The notes below the pieces were generated by a model, which worked only from the letters and a program-made list of their open reading frames with translations, was not told where the DNA came from and did no database searches. The translations under genes were made by a program, and so were the position numbers. Shown one piece after another: positions 27,361 through 37,882 of a DNA stretch of 64,000 nt. Position 1 is the first letter of the stretch; each line of letters begins with the position of its first letter. Source of the stretch: Fervidobacterium thailandense (GTDB lineage Bacteria; Thermotogota; Thermotogae; Thermotogales; Fervidobacteriaceae); the NCBI RefSeq assembly GCF_001719065.1, contig NZ_LWAF01000007.1, positions 1 to 64,000 of the forward strand, given 5' to 3'.

Positions 27361-27990
27361 TCACCTCGAGTAGAATTCAACGATCGCCTGGACGTCAACC
27401 GGAAGATCGATAACTTCTTCGAGTTTCGGGTGCCTAACGTAAGTTCCTTTGAACTGGTCGTAGTCTACCTCAAGCCACGGTGAAACTGTTCTGCCCCTGT
27501 TGAGTTCGATGGCTTTCTTTATTGGCTCGATGCCCCTGCTCGATTCTTTGATGGAAACAACATCACCAGGTCTGAGCTGGTAAGATGGTATGTCAACTTT
27601 CTTACCGTTCACGAGTATGTGACCGTGGTTAACAAGCTGGCGTGCAGTCCTCCTGTTAATGGCAAAACCGAGCCTGTAAACAACGTTATCGAGTCTCCTT
27701 TCGATCTGCACAACGAGGTTTTCTCGTGTATCGCCAGCCTGCTTGGCTGCCCTCTGGTAGTAAATCCTGAACTGCTTTTCGAGAATACCGTAAATCCTCT
27801 TAACGGTCTGTTTAGCCCTCAGTTGGATACCGTACTGCGTGAGTTTCTTCTTCTCCCTTCCGTGCTGACCGGGAGCGAAAGGTCTTCTATCGTAAGGACA
27901 TTTTTCGCTGAAGCACTTTTCACCTTTGAGGTAAAGCTTCATTCCCTCTCTTCTGCACAATCTGCACAACGGTCCTGTATATCGCGCCAT
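27361..27990 (-). CDS. rpsD: 30S ribosomal protein S4
   Basis: A primary 16S-binding protein of 209 residues. The N-terminus [15 protein letters not shown] keeps two cysteines, and [19 protein letters not shown] adds two more, giving the four-Cys zinc-binding form found in many thermophiles. The S4 fold follows ([11 protein letters not shown]). It may also autoregulate the alpha cluster, as in other bacteria. Confidence 0.98.
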   Translation of the reverse strand: MARYTGPLCRLCRREGMKLYLKGEKCFSEKCPYDRRPFAPGQHGREKKKLTQYGIQLRAKQTVKRIYGILEKQFRIYYQRAAKQAGDTRENLVVQIERRLDNVVYRLGFAINRRTARQLVNHGHILVNGKKVDIPSYQLRPGDVVSIKESSRGIEPIKKAIELNRGRTVSPWLEVDYDQFKGTYVRHPKLEEVIDLPVDVQAIVEFYSR

Positions 27991-28029
27991 TATTCTGCCC
28001 CTCCTTTGAGCTACTCACACTCTAAACCT

Positions 28030-28422
28030 TTAGACTCTTCTTCTCTTCGGTGGTCTACATCCGTTGAACGGAATTGGTGTTGCATCTCTGATGTTGTCGA
28101 TTTCCAATCCCGCAGCTTGCAAAGTTCTGATGGCCGTTTCCCTTCCAGGACCAGGCCCTTTAACGATAACGTCAACACGCTTAATTCCCATCTTGATAGC
28201 TTCCTTGGCAACTTTATCAGCCGCGAGCTGTGCTGCATAGGGGGTACCTTTCCTGGTTCCTTCGAATCCCACCGTTCCACCGCTACCCCAGGTGAGAACG
28301 TTCCCGTTTGGATCTGTAAGCGTGACGATTGTGTTGTTGTACGTGGACTTTATATGAACTATTCCTCTATCGGTTGCAACTCTTTTCTTCTGTTTTGCCC
28401 TCGTTGGTCGACCTTTCGCCAT
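28030..28422 (-). CDS. rpsK: 30S ribosomal protein S11
   Basis: 130 residues with the S11 core [33 protein letters not shown] and the basic end [11 protein letters not shown]. It is part of the platform at the mRNA exit site. It lies 58 bp after rpsM and 39 bp before rpsD. Confidence 0.98.
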   Translation of the reverse strand: MAKGRPTRAKQKKRVATDRGIVHIKSTYNNTIVTLTDPNGNVLTWGSGGTVGFEGTRKGTPYAAQLAADKVAKEAIKMGIKRVDVIVKGPGPGRETAIRTLQAAGLEIDNIRDATPIPFNGCRPPKRRRV

Positions 28423-28480
28423 TAATTTTCCCTCCTTTTAAAACTCGTTAAAACTCGTTGGCTTTCAACGCGTCGGTAGT

Positions 28481-28849
28481 TTATTTCTTCTTCTTAATCC
28501 TACTCGGTCTTGGACCTTTCCTGGTTCGAGCATTCGACCTGGTCCTCTGACCTCTAACAGGAAGCCCGAGTTTGTGCCTAAGGCCGCGGTAGCATCCGAT
28601 GTCAATAAGCCTCTTTATGTTCCTCATTATCTCCGTTCTCAATTCACCTTCAACTTTGTAGTTCTGCTGAATGAAAGAGGATATCTTGCTTATCTCGTCC
28701 TCCGTGAGGTCCTTAACCCTCTTGTCAGGGTCTACACCGGTGTTTTTGCAGATTTCCAGAGCCCTCGTGGGTCCTATCCCGTAGATGTACCTGAGCGCAA
28801 TGTGAACCTTCTTGTTGCTTGGTATCTCGACACCAACGATACGCGCCAT
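28481..28849 (-). CDS. rpsM: 30S ribosomal protein S13
   Basis: 122 residues starting [20 protein letters not shown], with the signature [20 protein letters not shown] and a lysine-rich tail that reaches the P site. It follows rpmJ by 23 bp. Confidence 0.98.
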   Translation of the reverse strand: MARIVGVEIPSNKKVHIALRYIYGIGPTRALEICKNTGVDPDKRVKDLTEDEISKISSFIQQNYKVEGELRTEIMRNIKRLIDIGCYRGLRHKLGLPVRGQRTRSNARTRKGPRPSRIKKKK

Positions 28850-28872
28850 TAATCTCCCTCCTCAGTTACACT

Positions 28873-28989
28873 TCAACCTTGCCTCTGGTTGTGCTTCGGG
28901 TTAACCTTGCAGATAACGTAAACTCTTCCGCGTCTTTTGACAATCTTGCAATACTCGCATCTCTTACCAACCGACGCCTTTACCTTCAT
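28873..28989 (-). CDS. rpmJ: 50S ribosomal protein L36
   Basis: 38 residues, [20 protein letters not shown] onward, with the CxxC...C...H zinc-ribbon pattern of L36. The ATG at 28989 is preceded by GAAAGGAG; the frame runs further upstream but without a comparable start. It lies between infA and rpsM, as is usual. Confidence 0.97.
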   Translation of the reverse strand: MKVKASVGKRCEYCKIVKRRGRVYVICKVNPKHNQRQG

Positions 28990-29057
28990 GCTAACCTCTC
29001 CTTTCGAGATATGTTTTGTATTCTGCAAACAATTTTTCTTACTTGATCGACGTGTGC

Positions 29058-29324
29058 TCAATCTTCTTCCTCGAACTCTTCTTCGCCACGGGAATCAACT
29101 TTTTTCCTGTAAACTATACGTCCTCTGGTGAGGTCGTAGATCGTGAGTTCCACGATAACCCTGTCCCCTGGCACAAGTCTTATGAAGTTCTTGCGCATCT
29201 TTCCCGAGACGTGGGCAAGAACTTTGTGGCCGTTGTCAAGTAGGACCCTGAACATGGCGTTCGGTAGAGCTTCTACTATGGTACCTTCCATTCGAATAAC
29301 GTCTTCCTTGTTTTTCAGAATCAT
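29058..29324 (-). CDS. infA: translation initiation factor IF-1
   Basis: IF-1 occupies the ribosomal A site during initiation. The S1/OB-fold protein has [19 protein letters not shown] and [19 protein letters not shown], and ends in an acidic tail (EEEFEEED) longer than usual, 88 residues in all. The start is unclear. ATG 29324 directly abuts the GAGGTG site, while the following ATT and CTG codons would be better spaced. The protein would then begin near KNKEDVIR, as in relatives. Confidence 0.95.
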   Translation of the reverse strand: MILKNKEDVIRMEGTIVEALPNAMFRVLLDNGHKVLAHVSGKMRKNFIRLVPGDRVIVELTIYDLTRGRIVYRKKVDSRGEEEFEEED

Positions 29325-29359
29325 CACCTCACGCTTCACACGGAACAGGTCGTAGAATA

Positions 29360-30112
29360 TCAAACAAGTTTCGTAAGCACTTCGCATCCTTCATCCGTTA
29401 CCACGATGGTGTGTTCAAAATGTGCCGCCCTGGATCCATCCACAGTAACAACCGTCCAACCATCGTCCAAAACTTCCACGTGCCAGCTGCCTTCGGTAAC
29501 CATAGGTTCTATAGCAAGCGTCATTCCCGGTTTCAAGGTTATTCCCGTTCCAGGTTTTCCGTAATTCGGTACCTGCGGATCCTCGTGAAGTGCCCTGCCT
29601 ATTCCATGACCAACAAAATCCCTGACCACACCAAAACCTCGTGATTCTACGTATTTCTGGATATAGCTCGAGACGTCACCAAGCCTGATTCCTGGTTTGA
29701 TGATACGGACTACGTTCTCGAGTGCTTCACGTGTTGTATTTACCAACAACCAACCCTTTTCATCCGTCTCGCCCACTACGTAAGTGTAAGCACCGTCTCC
29801 GTAGTAACCTTCGTACACAGCTCCAACGTCGACCGAAACTATGTCGCCCTCTTTGAAGACCTTTTTTTTCAACGGAAAGCCGTGTATGACTTCCTCGTTT
29901 ACCGAAACGGTTGTGATGTATGGGTATCCACCGTATCCCTTAAACGCAGGTTTGCACTTGAGTTCACGGAGTATCTTTTCAGCCAGTAGTTCCACATCGA
30001 ATGCCGTTGCACCCGGTTTTATCAACTTCGTTACTTCGATTAGTACCGTCGCAACGGCTTGGCCGGCTACTTTCATTTTTTCGATCTCTTCCTTAGTCTT
30101 GAGCCGAATCAT
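29360..30112 (-). CDS. map: methionine aminopeptidase, type I
   Basis: Removes N-terminal methionine from nascent proteins using two metal ions. The 250-residue pita-bread enzyme shows [31 protein letters not shown] (two metal aspartates), [26 protein letters not shown] and a final FEHTIVVT glutamate. It has no N-terminal extension, so it is type Ia. It lies 3 bp after adk. Confidence 0.97.
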   Translation of the reverse strand: MIRLKTKEEIEKMKVAGQAVATVLIEVTKLIKPGATAFDVELLAEKILRELKCKPAFKGYGGYPYITTVSVNEEVIHGFPLKKKVFKEGDIVSVDVGAVYEGYYGDGAYTYVVGETDEKGWLLVNTTREALENVVRIIKPGIRLGDVSSYIQKYVESRGFGVVRDFVGHGIGRALHEDPQVPNYGKPGTGITLKPGMTLAIEPMVTEGSWHVEVLDDGWTVVTVDGSRAAHFEHTIVVTDEGCEVLTKLV

Positions 30113-30115
30113 ACA

Positions 30116-30766
30116 CTATTTGATACCACCCAGTATATTAAACAACAACTCAACAACTTCTTCCACACTTTTTCTTCCATCTAAGGTAAAAAGTTTGTTT
30201 TGATTTCTATAATACTCGATTAACGGTGATGTCTTTTCGATGTAGACACGGTACCTGTTCCTTACCACATCTTCTTTATCGTCGTCGCGTTGTATAAGCG
30301 TTCCTCCACATTCATCGCACACACCTTCGACCTTCGGTGGGAGGGTGATGACGTTGTAAACACGACCACACGAACTACAAACTCTCCTTGTGGAAATCCT
30401 TTTGACCACCGTTTCTTCGTCCACTTCAAAGTAAATAGCTCCGTGAAGCTCTTTGTGCAGCTTTTTGAGCATTTCATCAAGCGCGAGTGCTTGCGGAATT
30501 GTTCTCGGGTACCCGTCGAGTATGAAACCGTTTACGCAATCTTCTTTCGCCAACCTTTCCTCGACAAGTGCGTTCGTTATTTCATCGGGAACGAGTTGGC
30601 CCGAATTGACAATATCCTGTACTTTCCTTCCCAACTCTGTACCGTTGGCAATTGCTTCCCTGAATATGTCTCCAGTGGATATGTGCGGTATTCCGTATTT
30701 TTGTGATACGTGTTTCGCGTACGTACCTTTTCCAGCACCTGGTGGTCCGAGAAAAATGAGATTCAC
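30116..30766 (-). CDS. adk: adenylate kinase
   Basis: Catalyses AMP + ATP to 2 ADP. The 216-residue long form has the P-loop GPPGAGKGTYAK (7-18), the AMP-binding STGDIFREA, the GYPRTIPQA segment, and a LID domain carrying four cysteines (CSSCGRVYN...CDECGG) that should hold a structural zinc ion. It sits between secY and map, the classic spc-cluster order. Confidence 0.98.
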   Translation of the reverse strand: MNLIFLGPPGAGKGTYAKHVSQKYGIPHISTGDIFREAIANGTELGRKVQDIVNSGQLVPDEITNALVEERLAKEDCVNGFILDGYPRTIPQALALDEMLKKLHKELHGAIYFEVDEETVVKRISTRRVCSSCGRVYNVITLPPKVEGVCDECGGTLIQRDDDKEDVVRNRYRVYIEKTSPLIEYYRNQNKLFTLDGRKSVEEVVELLFNILGGIK

Positions 30767-30806
30767 CTCAGGTCACTCCCTTCCAAATCCGGTGACCAGG
30801 CCGAGA

Positions 30807-32093
30807 TTAGCGTCTGCCAGCTATTTTACCCTTCTTAACGAATCCTTCGTAATTTCTCATGATCAAGTGAGCTTCGAGTTGTTGAGCTATGTCGAGCGCA
30901 ACACCTACTGCTATCAATGCGCTGGTACCACCAAGCCAGATGTTAACCCTCGTGATACCTTCAACAACGTACGGAAGTAGGGAGATCGCAACCAAAAAGA
31001 CCGCACCTATGAACGTGACTCTGTTTACCACGTAGGTGATGTACTCTTCCGTTGGCTTTCCCGCTCTGATTCCGGGGATGAATCCACCGTACCTCTTGAT
31101 GTTTTCGGATATGTCACGTGGGTCTATAACTACGACACTGTAGAAGTACGTAAAGAAGAATATCAAAAGTGCGTAAAGGGTTATCATCAGCGGACTCTGC
31201 ATGCTGAAGAGCTTTATAGCCCACTGGGCTTGCGTTATTTGTGCGATTGCTTCAGGTATGCTGATGATGGCCCACGCAAAGATAATTGGAATAACTCCCG
31301 AGTGGTTAATCTTTATCGGTAAGTACGTGCTCGTTCCGCCGTATATCCTGCGACCGACCATCCTCGTGGCGTACTCGATCTTGATCCTTCTTTCAGCCTG
31401 CTGGACGTAGATGATTGCAACGACCATCAGTAACGCGATTGCTATCAGGAAGATCCAACCGAAGATGTTCAGGTTACCCAAAACGGCCGTTCTGAAGTAC
31501 GCAGGATACCTCGATACGATACCAGCAAAGATCAGTATACTCACACCGTTTCCAATTCCGCGTTCAGTAATCCTATCACCGATCCAGAGTAGGAACATCG
31601 TACCGGCAACGAGCGAGAGCGTTGAAACGAACGAGAAGAGCCATGTGTTGACCACAACTATACCCTCGTAGCTCCTCGCAAGTCCGAAAGAAACAACAAA
31701 CGATTGGAGCGTTGCAAGTCCAAGCGTCAAGTTCTTCGTGTACCTTTGGTATTTCTTCCTACCCTCTTCTCCTTGTTTTAAAAGTTCCTTCAACGATGGG
31801 ATTATAGAAGCAAGGAGTTGCATGATAATTGAGGCGTTGATGTATGGTGTAACACTCATCGAAAAAACCGAAAATCTGCTGAAGGCACCACCGGTGAAGA
31901 CGTCGTAAAAACTAAGAACGCCACCGGCCAAGCCGGTGCCCTGTTTGGAAAGCGCCTCCCCCCAAGCTTTGATGTTGATGCCAGGTACCGGGACGTAGAT
32001 ACCAAGCCTGAAGACAAGAAGCATAAGGAATGTAAAGATTACCCTATCCCTCACTTCCGGAATTCGCATTGCATTTCTGAGCGCTTTCCACAT
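30807..32093 (-). CDS. secY: protein translocase subunit SecY
   Basis: The 428-residue channel subunit of the Sec translocon, with ten predicted membrane spans. Signatures include FRLGIYVPVPGIN near the N-terminus, GGAFSRFSVFSMSVTPYINASI for the plug and TM2 region, and IDPRDISENIKRYGGFIPGIRAG for the cytoplasmic loop that contacts SecA. It starts 2 bp after rplO. Confidence 0.98.
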   Translation of the reverse strand: MWKALRNAMRIPEVRDRVIFTFLMLLVFRLGIYVPVPGINIKAWGEALSKQGTGLAGGVLSFYDVFTGGAFSRFSVFSMSVTPYINASIIMQLLASIIPSLKELLKQGEEGRKKYQRYTKNLTLGLATLQSFVVSFGLARSYEGIVVVNTWLFSFVSTLSLVAGTMFLLWIGDRITERGIGNGVSILIFAGIVSRYPAYFRTAVLGNLNIFGWIFLIAIALLMVVAIIYVQQAERRIKIEYATRMVGRRIYGGTSTYLPIKINHSGVIPIIFAWAIISIPEAIAQITQAQWAIKLFSMQSPLMITLYALLIFFFTYFYSVVVIDPRDISENIKRYGGFIPGIRAGKPTEEYITYVVNRVTFIGAVFLVAISLLPYVVEGITRVNIWLGGTSALIAVGVALDIAQQLEAHLIMRNYEGFVKKGKIAGRR

Positions 32094-32095
32094 TA

Positions 32096-32551
32096 TTAAA
32101 TCACCTCAACCTTACCGCCAACCTTCTCGATCTTTTCCCTCGCGGATTCGCTGAATTTGTGTGCCTTTACCACAAGTGGTTTTGTTAGCTCACCCCTGCC
32201 GAGGACTTTAAGACCGTCGTAGAGTTTGTCAATTATACCCCTTTCGAGTAACACTTCCGGAGTAACAACGTCGTTGCTTTCAAATTTCGCATCGAGTGTG
32301 TCAAGGTTGACGATAGCGTAGATTTTCTTGTTAAAGTTCTTGAATCCGAACTTTGGAAGCCTTCTGTGAAGTGGCGTTTGACCACCTTCAAACCATGGAT
32401 GAACCTTTCCCGTACCCCTGGCCTTCTGACCTTTGTGTCCCCTTCCAGCGGTCTTACCCTTTCCAGAACCCTGACCTCTACCGACTCGTTTGAACTTCTT
32501 GTTCGAACCTGGTGTTGGTTTGAGATCCTCTATTCTGAGAATTTCAGACAT
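32096..32551 (-). CDS. rplO: 50S ribosomal protein L15
   Basis: 151 residues with the glycine-rich basic start [19 protein letters not shown] and [15 protein letters not shown], both typical of L15. It lies 30 bp after rpmD and 2 bp before secY. Confidence 0.98.
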   Translation of the reverse strand: MSEILRIEDLKPTPGSNKKFKRVGRGQGSGKGKTAGRGHKGQKARGTGKVHPWFEGGQTPLHRRLPKFGFKNFNKKIYAIVNLDTLDAKFESNDVVTPEVLLERGIIDKLYDGLKVLGRGELTKPLVVKAHKFSESAREKIEKVGGKVEVI

Positions 32552-32581
32552 TGGATTTCCCTCCCTCGCAAACGGCTATTC

Positions 32582-32767
32582 TCAAGCCTCGATTTCTTCA
32601 ACCTTGAGAAGGTGTTTGACCTTGTTTATCATTCCCCTAATCTGCGGGGTGTCGTCTTTAATCACAGTCTGGTGCATTTTCCTAAGTCCCAAACGTCTGA
32701 CCGTGTCTTTTTGATCGTACTTGTAACCGATAGGACTTCTCACAAGGGTTATCTTAAGCTTCTTCAT
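32582..32767 (-). CDS. rpmD: 50S ribosomal protein L30
   Basis: 61 residues, [20 protein letters not shown] with [14 protein letters not shown], the complete bacterial L30 fold. It lies 3 bp after rpsE. Confidence 0.97.
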   Translation of the reverse strand: MKKLKITLVRSPIGYKYDQKDTVRRLGLRKMHQTVIKDDTPQIRGMINKVKHLLKVEEIEA

Positions 32768-32770
32768 CTA

Positions 32771-33301
32771 TTACCCCTCCCTTTTGACACCGCGAACTAC
32801 TTCGGCTGGTGTTATATCCCTCAACGCGGCGATTTTTTCGATCGAGAAGAGGTTCTTAATACCGTTGATCGTAGCTTGTGCTAAAACAACAGGATTCGTT
32901 GAACCCATGGCTTTCGTCAAGACGTTCTGAACACCGGCAAGTTCAAGGATCGCGCGTACCGTACCGTTGGCAATGATACCGGTACCAGGTGCTGCGGGCT
33001 TCATGAGAATCTTTGCAGCATCTTGTTTACCAACGACTTCATGTGGAATCGTACCCTTCACAACGGGCACTTCGATGAGGTTGCGCCTTGCACTGACCAA
33101 CGCCTTCCTGATTGCGTCCGGAACTTCCCTGGCTTTACCAACGCCAATACCAACTTTTCCGTTTCTGTTTCCAACGACCGCAAGTACCCTGAACGAAAGG
33201 TTCTTTCCACCCTTTGTAACCTTCGTTGTTCTCCTGATTTCGATTATCCTCTCTTCAAAAGTTTCACCGGCTTGTCTAATCTTTTCGGCAATTTCGGCCA
33301 C
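32771..33301 (-). CDS. rpsE: 30S ribosomal protein S5
   Basis: About 176 residues with the S5 double-stranded RNA-binding domain ([19 protein letters not shown]) and the S5 C-terminal fold ([18 protein letters not shown]). GTG at 33301 is preferred: AGGAGG is eight bases upstream of it, whereas the in-frame GTG at 33310 overlaps that site. It follows rplR. Confidence 0.96.
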   Translation of the reverse strand: MAEIAEKIRQAGETFEERIIEIRRTTKVTKGGKNLSFRVLAVVGNRNGKVGIGVGKAREVPDAIRKALVSARRNLIEVPVVKGTIPHEVVGKQDAAKILMKPAAPGTGIIANGTVRAILELAGVQNVLTKAMGSTNPVVLAQATINGIKNLFSIEKIAALRDITPAEVVRGVKREG

Positions 33302-33336
33302 TTTGAGCACCTCCTATCAAGCTATCAAACTATCCT

Positions 33337-33705
33337 TTAGAACTTGAGTCCAGCTTCCCTTGCAGCATCCGCAAGGGCTTTGACTCTTCCGTGGTACTTG
33401 AAGCCACCGCGATCGAAAACAACTTCTTTTATTCCTTTTGCTAATGCCCTTTCAGCGATAAGTTTCCCGACTTCTTTCGCAGCTTCGATGTTCCATGTTT
33501 TCTGCAGCTTTTCACGCAGCGCCTTCTCAGTTGTTGAAGCGGCGGCAAGAGTTATGCCTTTCGTATCGTCAATTATCTGTGCGTATATGTGCTTTTCGCT
33601 CCTGAAAACCGAAAGTCTTGGCCTTTCGGGAGTTCCAAATATTTTCTTTCTGATCCTTTTATGCCTCATCAGCCTCAATTTTCTGCGGTCTTCTTTCTTA
33701 ATCAC
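33337..33705 (-). CDS. rplR: 50S ribosomal protein L18
   Basis: 122 residues; [20 protein letters not shown] and [25 protein letters not shown] are the L18 signatures. It binds 5S rRNA with L5. The start codon is GTG, preceded by AAGGGGG. Confidence 0.98.
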   Translation of the reverse strand: MIKKEDRRKLRLMRHKRIRKKIFGTPERPRLSVFRSEKHIYAQIIDDTKGITLAAASTTEKALREKLQKTWNIEAAKEVGKLIAERALAKGIKEVVFDRGGFKYHGRVKALADAAREAGLKF

Positions 33706-33718
33706 GTCTTATACCCCC

Positions 33719-34273
33719 TTATGCTTTCTTTCCTTCTTTGAGTCTGATTACCTCGTCAACGTACTTGATACCTTTACCGCTGTAGACGTTCGGCTCTCTC
33801 CAGCGTCTGATGTCCGCAGCAAATTGTCCAACCCTCTGCTTGTCGATACCACTGACAATGATTCTGTTGGGAGCTGGAACTTCAACTTTTATATCTGATG
33901 GAATGTCCATCTCAACAGGATGTGCAAAACCGAGGTTCATGATGAGTTTGTTTCCTTGGAGTTGCGCCCTGTAACCTACACCGACGATTTCAAGTTCCTT
34001 CTTGAAACCTTCGGTAACGCCGATGACCATGTTGTTGATAAGTCTCCAGTACGTGCCAGTCATCGCTTTGAACTTCTTCTCATCGGCCTTCCTCTTCATT
34101 ACAGAGAGGTTGGGTCTAACCCAAACTTCATTTCCTTCGACACTCACCGTCACGAACGGGTGCATTTGAAGTTTGAGTTCACCCTTTGGCCCTTTGACTT
34201 TTATTTCAGAGTCGGTGACGGTAACCTGAACGTTACTTGGCAAAACAACGGGCTTTTTAGCTATACGAGACAT
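33719..34273 (-). CDS. rplF: 50S ribosomal protein L6
   Basis: 184 residues with two repeated L6 domains. The N-terminal MSRIAKKPVVLP and the C-terminal signature GIDKQRVGQFAADIRRWREPNVYSGKGIKY are clear. It lies near the factor-binding site of the 50S subunit. Confidence 0.98.
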   Translation of the reverse strand: MSRIAKKPVVLPSNVQVTVTDSEIKVKGPKGELKLQMHPFVTVSVEGNEVWVRPNLSVMKRKADEKKFKAMTGTYWRLINNMVIGVTEGFKKELEIVGVGYRAQLQGNKLIMNLGFAHPVEMDIPSDIKVEVPAPNRIIVSGIDKQRVGQFAADIRRWREPNVYSGKGIKYVDEVIRLKEGKKA

Positions 34274-34285
34274 CTTTCTCCCTCC

Positions 34286-34690
34286 TTACCAAACGTAAGC
34301 GATGACTTCTCCACCGACTCCAAGTTCCTTCGCTTCTTTGTCGGTAAGAACACCTTTGGAGGTGGAGATGATCGCTATTCCAAGACCGTTCTTAACTCTC
34401 GGGAGATTGTTCTTTCCAACGTAAATTCTTCTACCAGGTTTCGAAACCCTAACAATTCCGTGGATAACTCTTTCCCTGTTCTTCCTTGTACCTTTGTACT
34501 TCATCTGGATTCTGAGAATCCCTTGTTTACCGTCCTCGATGTACGTGTAACCTTTGATGAAACCTTCGCGAACGAGTATGTCAGCAATAGCCTTCTTCAA
34601 GTTCGATGCCGGAACATCGACCTGTTCCTTGAAAACGAGGTTTGCGTTCCTTATTCTTGTAAGCATGTCAGCTATTGGATCGCTCCACAC
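34286..34690 (-). CDS. rpsH: 30S ribosomal protein S8
   Basis: 134 residues starting [15 protein letters not shown], with the C-terminal [20 protein letters not shown]. The GTG at 34690 is the start: GGAGGTG lies six bases before it, and the upstream in-frame ATG at 34705 overlaps that site. S8 is a known translational regulator of the spc cluster in E. coli; I did not identify its target here. Confidence 0.97.
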   Translation of the reverse strand: MWSDPIADMLTRIRNANLVFKEQVDVPASNLKKAIADILVREGFIKGYTYIEDGKQGILRIQMKYKGTRKNRERVIHGIVRVSKPGRRIYVGKNNLPRVKNGLGIAIISTSKGVLTDKEAKELGVGGEVIAYVW

Positions 34691-34707
34691 GGTTAACACC
34701 TCCATAA

Positions 34708-34893
34708 TTACCAGCTTGCCTTCTTAACGCCGGGCAATTTTCCTTCGTTAGCGAGTCTCCTGAAGCAAACCCTGCAGATTCCGAATTCTCTGTAAACTGA
34801 TCTGGGTCTACCGCAGATGTGGCACCTTGTGTACTCTCTCACTTTGAATTTCTTCGGCTTTTTCCATCTTTCAATCATTGATTTCTTTGCCAT
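34708..34893 (-). CDS. rpsZ: 30S ribosomal protein S14, zinc-binding type Z
   Basis: 61 residues; [24 protein letters not shown] carries the CxxC...CxxC zinc site of the short S14 form. It lies between rplE and rpsH. Confidence 0.97.
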   Translation of the reverse strand: MAKKSMIERWKKPKKFKVREYTRCHICGRPRSVYREFGICRVCFRRLANEGKLPGVKKASW

Positions 34894-34911
34894 CAGGAAT
34901 GTCCCTCCCTA

Positions 34912-35466
34912 TCATTGCTTTCTGAATGGGAAGCCGAGGAGCTCAAGAAGCCTTCGTGCCTCTTCATCCTTCTTTGCCGTTGTAACGATGATGATATCCA
35001 TACCTTGGATTCTTTTCACTTGGTCCGGCGAGATTTCAGGAAAAACAAGTTGTTCGGTCAAACCGAAGCTGTAGTTACCCCTACCATCGAAAGAGTTCGG
35101 ATTAAGTCCCCTGAAGTCCCTAACTTTCGGGAGTACGAGGTTGATGAGCTTGTAAACGAAGTTGTACATCCTCGGACCTCTGAGTGTTACCTTGACACCT
35201 ATGGTCATTCCTTTTCTGACCTTGAAGTTGGAGATACTCTTCCTGGCCTTCGTTATAACGGGCTTCTGACCAGTTATTTGCGAAAGCTCCTTGGCATGTG
35301 TCTCGATTATTTCCTTGTTCCTTGCACCCTCACCAATACCCATGTTGATAACTACTTTGACCAACCTGGGTACTTCCAAAACGTTTTTGTATCCAAACTC
35401 TTTCATCATTGCGGGCACTACTTCTTTCAGGTACTTCTCTTTAAGCGGAACGTATTCGTAGGCCAT
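34912..35466 (-). CDS. rplE: 50S ribosomal protein L5
   Basis: 184 residues with [35 protein letters not shown] and [17 protein letters not shown]5 binds 5S rRNA in the central protuberance. It is 13 bp after rplX. Confidence 0.98.
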   Translation of the reverse strand: MAYEYVPLKEKYLKEVVPAMMKEFGYKNVLEVPRLVKVVINMGIGEGARNKEIIETHAKELSQITGQKPVITKARKSISNFKVRKGMTIGVKVTLRGPRMYNFVYKLINLVLPKVRDFRGLNPNSFDGRGNYSFGLTEQLVFPEISPDQVKRIQGMDIIIVTTAKKDEEARRLLELLGFPFRKQ

Positions 35467-35479
35467 TTTTTACTCCTCC

Positions 35480-35803
35480 TTACTTTTTATCTATTATTTC
35501 CCCGCACTTTTTACAGTATCTGACTTTTGTACCGTCTTCGAGGAATTTGAATCCCACTCTCGTTGGTTTGTCACAGCTTGGGCACACGAGCATGACCTTT
35601 GACCAGTACATCGGGGCTTCTTTTTCTATGATTCCACCTTGTCTGAGTTGTCCCGTTGGTCTCTGGTGTCTTTTTACGATGTTTACACCTCTGACGATGA
35701 GTTTTTGTTCCTTGGGCATGACCTGGATGACTTCGCCTCTTTTGCCTTTATCCCTACCGGAAATTACTTGCACGGTGTCACCTTTTTTGATCTTCTGCGC
35801 CAT
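35480..35803 (-). CDS. rplX: 50S ribosomal protein L24
   Basis: 107 residues with a KOW motif ([20 protein letters not shown]) and a C-terminal four-cysteine ribbon ([13 protein letters not shown]...CKKCGE). ATG 35803 (MAQKIKKGD) is chosen, with AAGGGGTGG about nine bases upstream. L24 starts folding of 23S rRNA near the exit tunnel. Confidence 0.97.
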   Translation of the reverse strand: MAQKIKKGDTVQVISGRDKGKRGEVIQVMPKEQKLIVRGVNIVKRHQRPTGQLRQGGIIEKEAPMYWSKVMLVCPSCDKPTRVGFKFLEDGTKVRYCKKCGEIIDKK

Positions 35804-35816
35804 TCCGTACCACCCC

Positions 35817-36185
35817 TTACCATACTTCTGGTGCAAGAGAAACTATCTTCATGAATCCCTTTTCCCTAAGTTCCCTTGCCACTGGCCCGAAAACACGCGT
35901 TCCCTTCGGTTGATTGAACTTGTCCAAAACGACGGCTGCGTTGTCGTCGAACCTTATGTAACTTCCATCCGGTCTTCTGATTTCCTTCTTCGTCCTCACG
36001 ATAACCGCTTTAACTATGTCACCCTTCTTCAAATCTGTGTGTGGTACCGCTTCCCTAACGCTGCAAACTACGATATCGCCAACCGTTCCGTATTTCTTGT
36101 GCGAACCTCCGAGAACCCTAATCACCCTCAAGACTTTCGCACCTGAATTGTCAGCCGCCACGAGGTAGGTTTCGTTCTGTATCAT
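35817..36185 (-). CDS. rplN: 50S ribosomal protein L14
   Basis: 122 residues; [20 protein letters not shown] and [23 protein letters not shown] are diagnostic. It overlaps rpsQ by 4 bp at its start, so translation is likely coupled. Confidence 0.98.
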   Translation of the reverse strand: MIQNETYLVAADNSGAKVLRVIRVLGGSHKKYGTVGDIVVCSVREAVPHTDLKKGDIVKAVIVRTKKEIRRPDGSYIRFDDNAAVVLDKFNQPKGTRVFGPVARELREKGFMKIVSLAPEVW

Positions 36186-36496
36186 TGTTCTCTACCCCCT
36201 TCAAGTTCCGCGACTTCTTCCTCGAACTCAGGCGTTTGCAACTGTTCTCCCAACTTGGACCTTTCAACGATCCTTATTACAACCCATCTCTTGAGTTTGC
36301 TGAGTGGTCTGGATTCTTCGATTTCAACGATGTCGCCAACCCTGCACTCGTTGTTCTCATCGTGTGCGTAGAACTTCTTTGATCTCTTGACGTATTTTCC
36401 GAACTTCGGGTGTTTTACGAGTCTTTCGACCTTAACAGTTACAGTTTTATCCATTTTGTCACTTACAACGACTCCGATAAATCTTTTCCTCGGCAT
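36182..36496 (-). CDS. rpsQ: 30S ribosomal protein S17
   Basis: 104 residues; the OB-fold core ([19 protein letters not shown], then [18 protein letters not shown]) is typical. A C-terminal extension of about 20 residues ([14 protein letters not shown]) is acidic, longer than in mesophiles. Confidence 0.97.
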   Translation of the reverse strand: MPRKRFIGVVVSDKMDKTVTVKVERLVKHPKFGKYVKRSKKFYAHDENNECRVGDIVEIEESRPLSKLKRWVVIRIVERSKLGEQLQTPEFEEEVAELEGGREQ

Positions 36497-36501
36497 GATT
36501 A

Positions 36502-36702
36502 TTACCTCCTTATGCCCAGTTCACGCTCGCGGAGAATAGTCTTGATCCTTGCTATATCTTTCTTCGTTTTCTGGATGAGACTGAAGTCTCTCAATTCACC
36601 AAGAGCGTTCTGGAATCTCAGATTCATAAGTGTTCTCTTCTTTTCTTCTAAGAGTTTCAACAATTCCTCGTTCGACATATTCCTGAGTTCAGCTGGCTTC
36701 AT
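36502..36702 (-). CDS. rpmC: 50S ribosomal protein L29
   Basis: 66 residues of two helices ([45 protein letters not shown]). It sits at the tunnel exit beside L23. It overlaps rplP by 4 bp. Confidence 0.97.
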   Translation of the reverse strand: MKPAELRNMSNEELLKLLEEKKRTLMNLRFQNALGELRDFSLIQKTKKDIARIKTILRERELGIRR

Positions 36703-37127
36703 GCTCCTTCACCACCTATGTGATGTCTTGTCACAATTTTTGTTTTTATCGGAAGTTTTGTCGCTGCGTATTCGAGAGCCTTGATCGCGGTTTCTTCGTC
36801 GACACCACCTACTTCGAACATGACCTTTCCAGGCTTCACAACTGCGACCCAACCTTCGACGTTACCCTTACCTCTCCCGAGCTTTGTTTCAGGTGGATGC
36901 TTCGTGTACGATTTATCGGGGAAGATTCTAATCCAGAGTTTTCCTTCTTTCTTGAGAGTCCTGCTTATCGCCAACCTGCACGCTTCGATCTGTTGTGCGG
37001 TGATCCAAGCTGGTTCGAGAGCTTTCAAACCGTAGTCTCCAAAGTTGACGAGTGTTCCACCCTTAGCGTTACCCTTGGTTCTTCCGCGCTGCTGTTTTCT
37101 GTATTTGACTCTTTTTGGCATCAACAT
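36699..37127 (-). CDS. rplP: 50S ribosomal protein L16
   Basis: 142 residues; [19 protein letters not shown] and [20 protein letters not shown] are the L16 signatures. ATG 37127 lies ten bases after AAGGAGG; an in-frame TTG two codons upstream is only three or four bases from it and is less likely. Confidence 0.97.
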   Translation of the reverse strand: MLMPKRVKYRKQQRGRTKGNAKGGTLVNFGDYGLKALEPAWITAQQIEACRLAISRTLKKEGKLWIRIFPDKSYTKHPPETKLGRGKGNVEGWVAVVKPGKVMFEVGGVDEETAIKALEYAATKLPIKTKIVTRHHIGGEGA

Positions 37128-37235
37128 GGCCAACTACCTCCTTCAACTTCATCAATTCCGTCGATTCAAAGTGGTCGGAGTACGTTCAGTTACTATGATT
37201 GCGGACTACAAAATTATGTAAAATGGTCCTGCATT

Positions 37236-37865
37236 TTATATTTCCTTGTCACCTTTGTAAATCCAAACCTTTACACCGATCGTTCCGTATTTCGTTTCCG
37301 CGCGTGCCTGAGCGTAATCGATAACGGATCTTAACGTCTGGAGCGGAAGCCTACCTTTCAAGTACCATTCAGTCCTCGCGATTTCTGCTCCAGCCAACCT
37401 TCCCGAGACCATTACCTTTATACCCTTCGCGCCTCTTCTCAATGCCGCCGCAATAGCTCTTTTCATGACGATCTTGTAGGATGCACGTTTTTCAATCTTT
37501 TGCGCAATGGATTCGGCCACAAGAACTGCCTCAGTCTCGGGCGTTTTCACTTCTACTATGTCAATTCCGAATTTTCTGTTGAATTTTGATTCGAGTGCCT
37601 GTCTCAATTCCGTAATTCCAGCACCTTTCTTTCCGATTAACACACCAGGTCTTGCCGCGTAAATCGTGAGAAGTGCCCTTTCAGCATCAGGACGCTGGAT
37701 GAATATCCTCGCAATACCTGCCTGGTTGTAATTCTTCTTAATGAAGTCCCTGATCGCCAAATCCTCGAGCAGGTACTCGCTGTACTTCTTCTCGTTGAAC
37801 CATTGAGCGTCCCATTCTGCCGTTAATCCAAGCCTGAACCCCTTTGGATGCACTTTTTGACCCAC
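37236..37865 (-). CDS. rpsC: 30S ribosomal protein S3
   Basis: 209 residues; [13 protein letters not shown] at the start, the KH motif [18 protein letters not shown], and [17 protein letters not shown]. The GTG at 37865 is used, with GAGGTGAT about seven bases before it. A gap of 108 bp to rplP is the largest inside the S10 cluster and contains a 7-bp hairpin at 37219-37238. Confidence 0.97.
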   Translation of the reverse strand: MGQKVHPKGFRLGLTAEWDAQWFNEKKYSEYLLEDLAIRDFIKKNYNQAGIARIFIQRPDAERALLTIYAARPGVLIGKKGAGITELRQALESKFNRKFGIDIVEVKTPETEAVLVAESIAQKIEKRASYKIVMKRAIAAALRRGAKGIKVMVSGRLAGAEIARTEWYLKGRLPLQTLRSVIDYAQARAETKYGTIGVKVWIYKGDKEI

Positions 37866-37882
37866 CAGTATCACCTCACGTG

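Noticed and set aside
37219-37238. Terminator or promoter between rplP and rpsC
   Set aside because: The 7-bp hairpin overlaps the rpsC stop codon, is A+T-rich and lacks a T run. No good promoter pair was found in the 108-bp gap.
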